Of a stretch of 64,000 nt of DNA, positions 21,283-33,200 are shown piece after piece. The notes beneath the pieces were generated by a model that saw only the letters and a list, made by a program, of their open reading frames with translations, was not told where the DNA came from and did no database searches. Position 1 is the stretch's first letter, and each line of letters starts with the position of its first letter. This DNA comes from Melastoma dodecandrum (Eukaryota; Streptophyta; Magnoliopsida; Myrtales; Melastomataceae), in NCBI GenBank assembly GCA_029817715.1, contig JARUPY010000288.1, positions 496,001 to 560,000 of the forward strand, written 5' to 3'. A program made the position numbers and the translations under genes.

Positions 21283-21480
21283 TAACAAAATTCTTGTTGG
21301 GCATCAAAATGGAAAAGAAAATTCGGTCCCCTTCTTGTCTCCTCTTCAAGATTCTGGCTCTGATACCACTGTTGTACGCCAATTGTCCTAAAAGCTCGAA
21401 CTGTTAGCTGAAAGCGTGTCATACTATATATTTTCATTTTCACATTTATTCCGTGCCTATTTATTTGGTGTCTCAAGTTT
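21283..21480 (-). mobile_element. Copia LTR end and primer-site remnant
   Basis: On the minus strand GTGGTATCAGAGCC (21356-21369) is a copia initiator-tRNA primer site, preceded by an LTR-like end (...CGTACAACA). Only this scrap remains between the two acidic-repeat copies. Confidence 0.55.
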
Positions 21481-21667
21481 GTCAGTGAAATCAAAAGTCA
21501 GAATATGCTAAGGATCGATGTTTTGAAATATCTTACAGATTTTTTATTGTTTGATGAGATTTAGTGATTTTAGAAAATTAAATTATTTTGATATTTGTAT
21601 GTCTATATATAGACACCAACGTCCAAGCATTTATGCAAAAAGTTTAAGCAAAAATATTTAGATTCTC

Positions 21668-22182
21668 ATGAAAAAGATGGAGAGGACTCGGGTGAAGACC
21701 GAAGACTACGTCACCTACCACCACCATGGCGAAAGATACAACTCGGTGATCTCGAGAGGGAACGGTTTAACGGATGTGCGTCGTATGATGGACCGTATGG
21801 AAGCCAATAGAAGCAGCTCCTTTTTCTCGCAGACCCTGGAGGAATATACTTCGTGTTTGTGTCCGGACTGCAATCAGACAAAGGAGTGGATGAGGGAGAG
21901 GATGAGAGTACATCGACTGAGGAAGAAGACGATACTTCTTCCCTTGGAGAGGATTACGAAGCAGAAGACGACACTTCTTCTCTTGGGGACGATAGTCAAG
22001 CAGAATGCAATACTTATTCTCTAGGGGATGATTATGAAGCAGAGGGTGGCGCTTCTTCTCTTGGCGGGGATCGTGAAGCGGAAGACATAGTTTTTCTCCT
22101 GAAGTTGATCCTAAAGCATAAGGCGATACTTCTTCTCTTGAAGTGTTTTGTTGACCACAAACTTACCAAGATTTCAATATAA
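21668..22182 (+). pseudogene. Unknown acidic-repeat gene, copy B
   Basis: The ATG at 21668 opens MKKMERTRVKTEDYV... through MMDRMEANRSSSFF. Near 21850 the repeat region switches to another frame, indicating a frameshift. That second frame carries four 13-residue repeats (DDTSSLGEDYEAE and variants, 39 bases each) followed by a hydrophobic tail. A palindromic TATA-like GTCTATATATAGAC at about 21600 lies upstream; copy A has a related element. The pair arose by tandem duplication. Function unknown. Confidence 0.5.
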
Positions 22183-22749
22183 GATATGGAATTTCTTCTT
22201 CTAATGAATAAGTGTTAGAGGTTTAGTTCCTTTTTGAAATCAAACTAGAAAAATCTTAGAAGAATCTCAAAGTAAATTTTTTTTTTGTAGATGCTTTTAA
22301 AATTGAAAGTTTTACTACATGTCTTTTGTTGCACTAAGTTATGTCCTGTTTTTGCTTGTTAATAAGTATTCAACGGTTGTTTCGGAACAAATTGGATCAT
22401 AAATAAGATTACAACGATTATATGACTTTATAATTTTAATTAAGAAAATCAAAAGTACAATACAACTAACTAACAATTGAATAATCTCGAACGTAGAGTC
22501 AAAATAATATGCGGATTCTTAAAATTTATCACGGGGATGATAAAATAAGTTTTAAAATGATCATTGCTTCTTCTTTTTGGATATATAAAATCTATGCCTA
22601 CAAAGATTTTTTAAATGTGTGTTTGTTTTGCCGTTGTATATAAAATGCACCTACGGTGTTCGATTGGGCCGAGACTAATGACCCATTGGGCCTGCTCCTC
22701 TACACCACCAACCCGTCAATGCGTCGTGCGTCGGGATGAAGCAGGGGAA

Positions 22750-23030
22750 CAAGAACGCGTTGTGGTTTTTTCATTACGTGCAGGTGCGTTGCATTTGCGT
22801 CATTAAACAACATATACATGGCGGCAGATCTGTCCATGTCCAACTCATAAATTTGATTTGTTTAAATCTCTTGGTATTAATCCAATCGGCTTAGCTTAGC
22901 TAAGGTCAGCCTACTAGTGACGTAAGCACGAACTACCTCCACCGTCCATCCTAACCCCAAATTCCAACCACGTGGTTAATAAATCTCATGATGACGGACC
23001 CGACGGTGGCGGCCCCGCCCCTCAAAGAAT
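22750..23030. repeat. Dispersed repeat shared with 9605-9889
   Basis: Nearly identical to 9605-9889. The following 23031-23280 contains a GC-rich, proline-coding stretch on the minus strand that I cannot assign. Confidence 0.75.
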
Positions 23031-23340
23031 GACGTCACTATAGGGATTTCACCGCTCGTGATGGCGTCAGCAAACGAGTGCCTTATAAATGTCGCTTTCA
23101 ACGGCTGAAGTAACTCCACGAGAAACCCCGAGCTCGCCGGAGACGAGAGGGACTTTGCAGATGGAGGAGGGGGGGAGGGGGGAGCTGCGGCAGTTGTAAA
23201 GGGAAAAGGCGAGGAGAAGGGGGAGGGGGAGGTGGTGCAGGGGAGAAGTGCTGAGGGCTTAGGATGAGTTTTTGGGGCAAGTAAGCAACCGAGATCCGGG
23301 GACTCCACCAGGCACAGGACCCGAATCTGGCAGGGGACCC

Positions 23341-23600
23341 AAGGAGGCCGCCAGGGCCAACTACGGGTCGGGTTACATGATGAGGGGTTCGGCCGCCATC
23401 CTGAACTTCCCTGAGGAGTACCCTAGGGGATTGACCGCTACTCCCACGAGACTGTCCTCAACCTCAGCAGACCAAGTGGGCTGGGAAAGGGGGAGAAGAA
23501 GGGTCTGGGGTATTCGAGATCGAGTGCCTGGATGACAAGGTTCTGGGGGACATGCTGGACTTCAAGGACAATTCAGGCAAGAAGGGCACGAAAGCTTTTT
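23341..23600 (+). pseudogene. AP2/ERF transcription factor remnant, copy 2
   Basis: EAARANYGSGYMMRGSAAILNFPEEYP is the end of an AP2/ERF domain, shorter on the left than copy 1. The C-terminal acidic motif is better kept here (GVFEIECLDDKVLGDMLDF) but lies in another frame from about 23503, so this copy is frameshifted. It resembles the C-terminal activation motif of group IX ERFs. Confidence 0.72.
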
Positions 23601-24351
23601 TCTAGAACTTGTCTGATTCAGTTTGAAAAAACTTAGGTCATATGTTCCCAAATAAAAACTTGGGCCTAGAAGATATTAACGAATCATCTTGTTTTAAGTT
23701 TTTCTTCTCTTTTATATACTTTAAACACATCTCAAACCGAATTTCGATTGCGGTATCCGTTTGCCAAATATTCCCGAAATGTATGCTAGTTCAGCATCGT
23801 CGAATGAAATAATGAGCTTGAAAATCAACAAAGCCACGTTAAATTAAGTTCGCGTGTAATTAAGTTATTCGTGCTATTATTTTTTGGCCAAAATTTAATT
23901 TGAGACTTGGACAAGTCGTGGTCAGGACTTGGAAATCATGATTTTCAAATATATTGGACGACAATATTTGAAGGTAAGACTGCCTTTGCCTTTTTTAACT
24001 ATTTCTTTCGGTGATAAGTTGACTGACTTTTTTTCTATGAAAGAAAAAAAAAGGAAGATAACAATGCTTCGATCTTGTGAAAACAATAGAAACATTTTGC
24101 CATAAAAGCTTTATTCTCTCCCAAAAATATGGTCCCTGCTGCATTATTATTAAAGAAAGAGACTAATGTCTTCCAAAAGCTCTTATTATTAAAGTTATGC
24201 CGGTCAAAGATTTGGATCAAAGTTCATGAAATTTTTTTGCATATTCGGTGGACGAGGAGAGATCACTTCTTAGATCATGGATGTTTGACTCGACTCGACC
24301 TTCAAGGATTACGGCATTTTCCCCCCTTTTCTTTTAAAATCCTATGTAACA

Positions 24352-24888
24352 ATGAAAGCACGGGTACTCCTCGTCACCCCGTCGGCATCTTACGTAAGCG
24401 CTTGCCTGTTCGTCTCCGCTTCCGTCCCGTATTTGGCGACCGCGAACGAAATTTACCATCAGGTTCTTCAACCCTATCCGCAATTGAGGAGTAAGATTAT
24501 TCGTGAGTTTTGCATCGACGAGAAGGCTCGAGGCTCTTTCTTTGTTAGCGAAGAGTGGTATTTGTGGTATACTTCCGAATATGGAACCCCCCTGGGACTG
24601 GAACGCGACCGGAATATTGGACAGTATTCCAAGTTGGGAATAAGTGGAACGTCAATTTGGACCAGCTTTTTAGCGGACCACGTTGCCAAAATAACTTGTT
24701 ACAATTGGCCAACGCCTAATGAACTAAAAAAATTTAATAATATTGGAAAGTCGTGTTCGGGAGAATTTATCCATGGGCTTACTCCATCGAACCGTCGACC
24801 CAATTTCGTATTATATATTCAAACACCGGCAGTAAAAAAAATTATGAAAATAAAAAAATGGAATTGGATGAATTCGCTGTCCGCCTAA
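24352..24888 (+). CDS. Hypothetical 178-residue frame, copy 2
   Basis: An ATG-started frame with a hydrophobic N-terminus (VLLVTPSASYVSACLFVSAS) followed by a mixed region. I recognise no family. Copy 1 has a seven-base insertion that breaks it. It could be chance, since it lies between two dead ERF genes. Confidence 0.25.
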   Translation: MKARVLLVTPSASYVSACLFVSASVPYLATANEIYHQVLQPYPQLRSKIIREFCIDEKARGSFFVSEEWYLWYTSEYGTPLGLERDRNIGQYSKLGISGTSIWTSFLADHVAKITCYNWPTPNELKKFNNIGKSCSGEFIHGLTPSNRRPNFVLYIQTPAVKKIMKIKKWNWMNSLSA

Positions 24889-25348
24889 GCCTATTTCGAA
24901 TACGTTAAAAAATTCGTGAAATACGACTCGATTTTATGAAATTAGGGTTTTTATTGCCTTAAAATTCGGGTTCGAACTACGTTACTAAATAAACAAACAA
25001 GGGGATCCCATCATTTGTTAAAAATGACAGGTCTTCTTTGTTTATTTAATGGCCTGGTTTGAGATTGTGCCTTAAGGACTATAAAAACCTAATTTCACGA
25101 ACTTGAAACGTAATTGGCCAAAATTATTTTGATAACTAACCGTAATAAGTTACAAGCCTCCTATTGTATATCGACAAGACTGCAAAACTGTACTTTCAGA
25201 CATCTAATCCAATGTCTTTACACTGAAACAAAGTTGCTTTGTAGTAAAATCACTTTGGAAAGTACATTCACTGTCCACATTATTACATTTTCCGGGGGTG
25301 CCTGTGAAAGAATGAAGAGAACGGGGACCACGGCAGCCAGCGCAACCG

Positions 25349-25756
25349 CTAGGTCTCGTGTTTCATGCAGTCAAGGAGACCTTCCAGCAACTTATCGTCC
25401 AAGTACTCGAACTTGATGACTTCTCTCCGGTCCTGCCCGACGGAAGGGAATGACGATGGACCGGGGATGCTGCCTTGATACCCGGGTACATAATGGTGTT
25501 CATTCGGGAAGTTGAGGATGGCCTGGTGACCGCGGAAGGCGAAAGCCGTGCGGTCGTAGGCCCTCGCAGTCTCCTCCGTGGACTCGAACGTCCCCAGTCA
25601 GAGCCTCGCCCCGTTCCTCGTCGGGTCACGTATCTCGGCCGCAAACTTCCCCCAGGGACGACGTCGGATGCCTCTGAACCGTGGCTGCTCTTCTCGGGCT
25701 GCCCTTCCCTGCCTCTCGCTGTCTCCGCCGCACTTCCCGCTTGATGACCCCACCAT
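25349..25756 (-). pseudogene. Small group IX ERF, nonsense in AP2 domain, copy 2
   Basis: The same 135-codon gene as at 19673-20080, from ATG 25756, with the same TGA in place of the conserved Trp (25598-25600). Both copies therefore inherited the stop before duplicating. A few substitutions differ (AVRLS against IVRLS in another phase). Same TATA element upstream. Confidence 0.85.
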
Positions 25757-25925
25757 AAATCCGATCAAATCCACGTGGGTTTCGTTGGAGGGATGGTTCG
25801 GTTTCCTCGGATTGGTCGATTTGTGGAGGGAAATTCCCGATCCGGGTATTTATAGAAGCTGTCCCCGTTCAAATGAGTCCAAAGACAAAACGTATTAATA
25901 AAATAATAACAGAAGGGTTCATACC

Positions 25926-26195
25926 ATGAATTAATATATATTTCTTCCTCGCTGGTGCTTGGAAAGTTCTTTCTCTTCTATCCAATCTTTTCTTACAGCC
26001 TCCTTCCAAGTGTCGGTTGACGTGGTTCGTGACGACTCTCGAGCTCGTGGAATTATTATTTACACATTAATGATGAAGCCCATCTAAACACGAATTCGGA
26101 CATCAATTGGGTGCATGAGACTATTACTAAATGTGTAGTAATGTCCGAGGTTTTCATATGGAGATTGTTTTAGTAGAAAATGCCTATACCTGGTG
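25926..26195. other. Intergenic, nothing recognised
   Basis: Unique sequence between the duplication and the transporter pseudogene. No motif is supported. Confidence 0.4.
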
Positions 26196-27386
26196 TGTCA
26201 AAGGAACCCATCACTTCTATACCTTGGGATTAATTTTGTCCAAACCACATGTTTGGGCCTTAATTATTTCCCACTTCTGCCACAACTGGGGGACATTCAT
26301 TCTTTTTACATGGATGCCAACATATTACAACCAAGTAAATCCTTTCATGATATTGTCACACTTAGTACTCTGGTTCATCTCAGGCAAAATTTCTAGCTTG
26401 TCAAGCATGCATTTCTCCTTTTATTGACCGTGAATGTCGCAGGTCCTGAAATTCAATCTCACAGAGTCGGGACTTTTGTGTGTCTTGCCCTGGTTGACTA
26501 TGGCATTCTCTGCCAATTTTTGAGGTTGGATCGAGGACACTATGGTTAGCCGCGGTTTGTCAGTAACCACAGTCCGCAAGGTTTTCTTCAATACATTTTG
26601 TATTGTTGGATAAAGGCTTGAGGGTTGTTGTTGTCTGCCATTTCAGCTATGGCTCTACATTCTTCTGCCCATCGTCGAGATTGAAACTTGTTATAATGTT
26701 AATGTTTGATGTTCAGATGACATATTCTTTCCCTTTTTTTGCAGATTATGCAGACGGTTGGATTTCTAGGACCTGCTTTTTTCCTCACTCAATTGAGCCA
26801 TATCGATTCTCCTGCAATGGCTGTTTTATGCATGGCCTGCAGTCAGGTTTCTCTTGTCAGCCTTACTGGAAATGAAATTCTGTCAATTCTCCTTCTGTAA
26901 ATCTTGAATAAGAATCGACCATAAAAGAAATCAGCAATGCTTCATTTGACAATTTTCTAATCAGCTGCAGCTGATGTACATGGAACCCATTTTTTCAGCA
27001 CATATTTTGCTCTCGATTGAGCTGTTTCAAGTCAAGTTGTTTATATTGGGTACTTTTTTTAACAGGGAACCGATGCTTTCTCACAGTCTGGTCTGTACTC
27101 AAATCACCAGGACATAGCTCCCCGCTACTCGGTAAATCTTCTTTTCTGCATTGAAGATGATGCTAAGGGCAGATATTACTACCATACTTGCTTGACTCAA
27201 TACAACTGAATAAAATAATCGGATGACAGATTATTAGATGGAGATTTTCTTGAATGCCGATGCAGGGAGTGTTGTTAGGGACCGCTGCAACCGGTTACAT
27301 TTTGCAACATGGTCTTCTCTTAACATGAACTTAAATAAAAATTCAACTGCACTATTCATCCTCATTTTTTCCTGTTGTGTCTGGTG

Positions 27387-27391
27387 ATGTT
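27387..27391. other. Target site duplication, left (ATGTT)
   Basis: ATGTT directly precedes the solo LTR and recurs at 33345-33349. Confidence 0.8.
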
Positions 27392-28689
27392 TGTACGCGC
27401 ACCTTCCAGCCTAATACGCACGCGATGGCTTCAGCAACAAGAGGATCTTGGCCCGCTCCCCGAGACCCAATCCAGTCGGCATCACGTCTCGAGCGTCGGA
27501 TGCTATGGAAGGACACCGGGTTAATCCCTCCCTTGATTCCCGAACGGTTCTGCGCGGCGTTTCGCCAATCGCCTCCAGTCTTGAAGGCGAAGGGCGAAAG
27601 GCTGCGTGAGACCTCGCTTGGGAAATTCGGGGAGGATTCAGGAAGCGGCTCTCGTTGCCGTCACCCATCCAAAAATGTGTTAAAATGTGTTGTTGTTTAA
27701 CCTAGGTAACAATTACGGAGTCGCCACCGACTTTTATTTTAAAACTGTTAAGTCGGAAAAACAGTTGGTTCAGAGATTCTTAATTACTAACTCTTACATT
27801 GAACATGCAAAAAGGGTGACGTTTGCTCCAAAAGTTTACTTTTAGTTAACGGGCGTTGGACCCGATCCAGGCATGATTCCGAACTCATATAAATGTTTTA
27901 CGGGCGTTGGATCCGATTCGGGCTTTTTGGGCCCGAACTCATGTGTATTGGTTTGGCAAACAACATGCGACGATAAAATCATAAAAGCCTAACAACATGC
28001 ACGCAAACACAGATCAAATATTTAGATTTAAAGGAGCGGGGAAGGGTGGTGATCGTGGGCCTATGCACTTGGGCCCACGACCTGTTACATGTGGAAATAA
28101 CAAAACTTCGGGAGGGCCGCTTTATAATCTTGACATCGCGGTTTTTACACACGCGGAAAGATCCACGCGGTTTGATACACGCGCCTTCAAGTAGACTTCG
28201 GTCTTTGACCTCCGTCTTTTTTGATTCTCGCATTCCTCGTCGGCTGAAAATTGTTGGTTAGAGGGGCTCTAGTGAAGCTTTTCACCATTATCGAACATAG
28301 CGTAATCTTCGAGATCCTCTTTGCTAATTACCTCGAAATTATCGTTTAGTTTTCCATGCAAAATAATTCAAGAAATTTGTTAAAAAATTCTCAAATAAGA
28401 TCGATCAATAACTAAAATTAACTTAAAGATGAGTTTTATTACGTGTTTCATGTTTCCCGTTAAAAACCATGAAAATTACTTAAAGAGACGATGCAATCAA
28501 ATAATTAACTTCCAAATGATACTCATTGATTAAAGACATTCATAAAAGTTGACATTTAATTGAAATAATTCCTACTGTTTAAAGTCATATTAGCTAAGTT
28601 GTTCACATTTTTTATCAAAACACATGCGGACGAAATCAATATTTTATAGAAGTAAACAATAATAATAAGGAAAGAAAGAAATTTCCTTA

Positions 28690-28698
28690 CCTTTCTGA
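28690..28698. other. 9-bp target site duplication (CCTTTCTGA)
   Basis: Identical to 30241-30249 on the other side of the fold-back element. Confidence 0.88.
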
Positions 28699-30240
28699 GG
28701 AAGCGGCTAACGGTACGTGCACGTAACCGTTACGTAGTTTACTAATTAATACTAAGGAAAAGTAGTAAATTTTACTAAAAGTTGACCGTTACTAATGAAG
28801 TCAACGCGAAAGTAGTAAAAAAAGTAGTAAATTTTACTACTCTTCGGTCAACCTTTAGTAAAGTCAACGCAAATGTAGTAAAAAAGTATGTAAATTTTAC
28901 TACTTTTTCACTGTTCACTCCAGTTTAATTTTACTACTTCTGCGCTGACTTTACTAAAACATTTTCATTAGTAACGTCAATGCAGATGTAGTAAAAAAAG
29001 TAGTAAAATTTACTCCTTATTTTACAACTTCTGCGTTGACTTTACGAAATTTTTTGGTATTTTAGTAAAGTCAAACCAGTTGTAGTAAAAAAAGGAGTAA
29101 AATTTACTACTTTTTTTACTACATCTGCGTCGACGTTACTAACGGAAATGTTTTAGTAAAGTCAGCGCAATGTTAGTAAAAAAGGTAGTAAATTTTACTA
29201 CTTTGGACTGTACGAATGACGCCGATAAGTAGTAACGGTTTACTAATTCTGGTGTTTTTTTTAGTAAAAAACTCTTCCACTTAGTAAATTTTACTAATTT
29301 TGAATTGTTTTTACTAAAAAAAGTAGTAAACTGTTACTAAAAAATGAAAGTTTTTACTAACGAATTTACTAATTTGAACAGTGTTTCAAAACCTAACTCC
29401 GAACCTATTTTTGATGTGAAATTACCGGTTTACCCCCGTTACAGGGGAGAAATTAGGTTCGTAAATAGGTTCGGATTTCATTGATTAGTAACGGGGGTAA
29501 AACGGTAATTTCACATCAAAAATAGGTTCGTAATAGGTTCGGAAACACTGTTCAAATTAGTAAATTCGTTAGTAAACACCTTCATTTTTTAGTAACAGTT
29601 TACAACTTTTTTTAGCAAAAACATGTCAAAATTAGTAAAATTTACTAAGTGGAAGAGTTTTTTACTAAAAAAAACACAAGAATTAGTAAACGGTTACTAA
29701 TTATTGGCATAATTCGTACAGTAAAAAGTAGTAAAATTTACTACGTTTTTTACTAACCTTGCGCTGACTTTACTAAAACATTTCCGTTAGTAACGTCAAC
29801 GTATAATTAGTAAAAAAAGTAATAAAATTTACTCTTTTTTTTACTAAAACTGGTTTGACTTTACTAAAATACGAAAAAAATTAATAAAGTCAACGCAAAA
29901 TTTGTAAAAAAAAGAGTAAATTTTACTACTTTTTTTACTAATTCTGCGTTGACGTTACTAATGGAAATGTTTTAGTAAAGTCAGCGCAAAAGTAGTAAAC
30001 TTGAACTGGAATGAACAGTGAAAAAGTAGTAAAATTTTCATACTTTTTTACTAAGTTTGCGTTGACTTTACTAAAAGTTGACCGAAAAGTAGTAAATTTT
30101 ACTACATTTTTTACTAAATATGCGCTGATTTCGTTAGTATTAATTAGTAACGGTCAACTTTTAGTAAAATTTACTACTTTTCGTTACTATTAATTAGTAA
30201 ACTACGTAACCGTTACGTGCACGTATCGTTAGGCGCTTTC
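28699..30240. mobile_element. Mutator-like fold-back element, giant palindrome
   Basis: The left arm (28699-29441) and right arm (29487-30240) are inverted copies over almost their whole length, leaving a loop of about 45 bases. Termini are GGAAGCGGCTAACGGTACGTG and, read on the other strand, GAAAGCGCCTAACGATACGTG. The exact nine-base duplication CCTTTCTGA flanks the element (28690-28698 and 30241-30249), the hallmark of Mutator-superfamily insertion. The arms are built from many nested small palindromes of the type AGTAAATTTTACT. No transposase frame is present, so it is non-autonomous. It lies inside the solo LTR and is younger than it. Confidence 0.9.
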
Positions 30241-33200
30241 CCTTTCTGAAGGTGCGCCTTCTTCATCTTTTTAATTAAAGTGTGCCGTCCCATCATGCTC
30301 CAAGCCGGTCTTGCAATTCGCTGTGGGTTGGGTAATGGGGCATCGTGCGGAAGAGATCAGAGACCACGTCGCCTTGCCGCAAACCAGTTCCTTCTCTTCC
30401 GGCGTGGGTTTGTCGAGCTTGGATTCGCCTAATCTCCACATCCTCCTCTCTGTCTCTCGAAGCCTGGACTTTGGGCATCTCCGCGTGGGTTAGGGCGGTG
30501 GCAGCCAAGGATGGATTTGAGCAATAGGGCATCCTAAGGGGAGGAGTAATCGGAGCCACCGTTGTGGGTCAGTCTGTTCAGGGGAGGTCGATTATTGTCG
30601 GGCGGGGCTGTTCCGTGTGTAGCGTCCTTGGTGCCGAAACTCAGAGAACAATGGTGTTCTTCAGAGAGGGACGGGTTGCCACCGCTGGATGTCGGGAAGG
30701 ACATGGGCCGCTCCCGTTGGATCTGGAGATGTAGGGGAGGACGGGGCTCGCTGCCGCTGGTTCTTGGGATGTCGGGGACAACAGGTTGCCGCCGCTGCAG
30801 ATTCCAAAGATGTCGGGAGATGACGCGCTCACCGCCGTCGGTTTTCTGGAGGCAAGAGAACAGCGTTTGGGAGAGAGTTAGCTCGGGAGTGGAGCGCCGA
30901 GAGAGATGTGGAGCCACTGGGGTCGTTGTTGTCGAGGTCTGGGACGGGGCTGTGGCGCCGTCTTCACTCGACAGTGACCGGAATTGGCGTTGTGTTGATG
31001 GGACTCCAGTATCTGGGATTGGGGGAATCTGCTGGAGCTCAGCGACAAAAAGGAGCGCTGCCTTGGGGCCGTCTGCTACTGTTGAAGCGATCGTTGACTC
31101 CTCGTTGTAGCGGACTGAGAGTCGGAGTGCTGGGCTGCCGCGGCTGGTCTTGTCAGCCACTGTCGGAGAGCTTGTTGCAAGAGGTTGTTTGTTGAGTAGC
31201 ATCTATCGGGAGGCTGCCTTGGAGCCAAGATAGGAGGAGGTGGGGTGAGGCTTTGGCTCCGTCCCGGGAGGAAGGTCATCGAGAAAGAAGAAGGACTTGG
31301 AGAAGAAGCTGCGAGACTGGTTGCCTTCTTTGTGGTGTGTACCTGCTCAAGGAAGGAAAATAGTCAAACAGAAAATGAGAGCGCCTATTGACGTTGACGT
31401 GCGTCTGCGAGGAACTTGGAGACAGTCCTCCATCAAAATGTGGAATTGGGATTGGTCAGGCCACTTTGCTCCCGTCGCCAGAGAAGCTGAAGTTCGCTGC
31501 CACAAGAAGCATGCGATCCCCCTCGTTGCACGTTCTGTTTGGGTTGGTGGTCAAGTAGGGTTCTCCGTGGATGTCGTTTAGAGCTACCTTGGGGTCGTTA
31601 GAAATGGTTGCAGACGGCGGCCAGAGCATTTCCAGGAAGAGTCATGGGCTGTTGAGATTTTCTTTGAATAAGATAACGGGCACGTCATGCTCCCACTTCC
31701 TTGCAGGATACGTGGATAACGAGAATAATGGCGACACTAGCCCCCTCGGCTAAGAACAAGACTCGTGATCACCGCGGACTAATTCAACTAGATCCTTTTT
31801 TTTTTCAAAATCTTTTTGGGACCTGGAAAAGCGTATTTCTTCCTCAGACACTTCAAATGATAGAGCGAGAACTTGATTTTGGAAATGCTGGTAACGGTTC
31901 AGTGGGATCCCCGCGTCAAGACCTCACAATTTCCAGTGATTTGACAATTTCGTTGGTGTTTCGAGTTCCACTGATGTAGGTTCTCTAGTATATTTGCTTT
32001 TCATTGAGAGATATCCTTAACAGGCCACACCACTTGCACAAAGGAATCAACTTGGGAACCCTTGTGCCCGGAAGAACTGCTGGCCCAAGTGAGCTGCAGC
32101 AAGGCAGACCTTGTGTATCTGCTGATATTGTTATGGTCCTTCGATCACACAGAGACATGGTTTTCCCACAAAGCTCGGAGCTTCAGGATATCCTGTTCCA
32201 AAGCTTGCCGACTTCGATTCACGTGCTCAGTCAACTGTCCCCAACAGATTAGGGAGGGGCATCTATGATAACTGGAAGAACTCTGAGGAAGAGGAATATA
32301 TGTGGGACGCTGAGAGACCATAATGCATGCGACCCTCCCACACGTACAACGACACGCTGACCGTACAGTATGAGAATTTCCAAGTTTTGAATTAAAGCAT
32401 TCGCCACCCAAAGAGATGTACACACAACGTACACCATGATCCCCAGCATGCTGTATGTGTATGTGCGCCCCAGTCATTGCTCTCGCTGCAGTCGCTTTCA
32501 CAAGCTGCCACCACTTACTCTGCATGATCATCCTTAAAACAAGGACCGATCCATCCGCTGGTTGTGATGTTATGATCACACGCCGTGTCGCCGAGGTTGT
32601 TTCATTTGTCAATGGCTCTTCATAAATTACAGGGAATATGTCCAAGTCCAAGTCATTTATGGCTGAGTTACAGTAAACCTGAACGGACAACAACTGCTGC
32701 AAACCGCCCATGGCTCATCGTCCAACCTTAGCACTAATCACATTCCGCTCTTTTTCCTCCAAGAGGCATACTTTTTTTTTCAAATGTACACACAATATTT
32801 CGTGCACGTACCTAGACTCAATCACGTCGAAGTCAATCTGAGGGCACGCACATGACTTAAAATCAGATTTGGTTGACAACAACCGAGTGGTCTTGTTGAT
32901 GATACACGAGCGGAGGTTACGCGCGTTGCCTCCCTGTATCTCTACGTTCGAAAAGCTTGTTCAGGTCCGTTGACAGATTGTTACAATCGGCTGCTTTAGC
33001 TGTTACGCATTTCAGTCAACAGAGGGCCACGTTACTTCAATTCCCACGCAATTGCCACAGTGAATAATAGAGGCACAGACTGCAAAAAGACAACTCTCAG
33101 GCAAAGTGAAAATTAATTTTCAATCCAATAGATTAAACTATTTGATTTCAAAAGTTGGGGCACCTTAGCATCCTCATGTGATATAAGGGCACATTAATTC

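Larger units (their letters stand above)
23341..25925. repeat. Tandem duplication, copy 2
   Basis: Counterpart of 17654-20249. The copies differ by scattered substitutions and small indels, which suggests a fairly recent duplication. Confidence 0.9.

Noticed and set aside
28699..30240. CRISPR-like array of AGTAAATTTTACT repeats
   Set aside because: Spacing and repeat length are irregular, arms are inverted copies, and the context is a plant genome; it is a fold-back transposon.
30534..31202. 222-codon minus-strand frame
   Set aside because: It lies inside the Tat solo LTR; the equivalent part of the LTR at 51.7-52.3 kb does not keep the frame.
32145..32711. 188-codon minus-strand frame
   Set aside because: It falls within the U3 part of the solo LTR, has no domain, and is probably chance.
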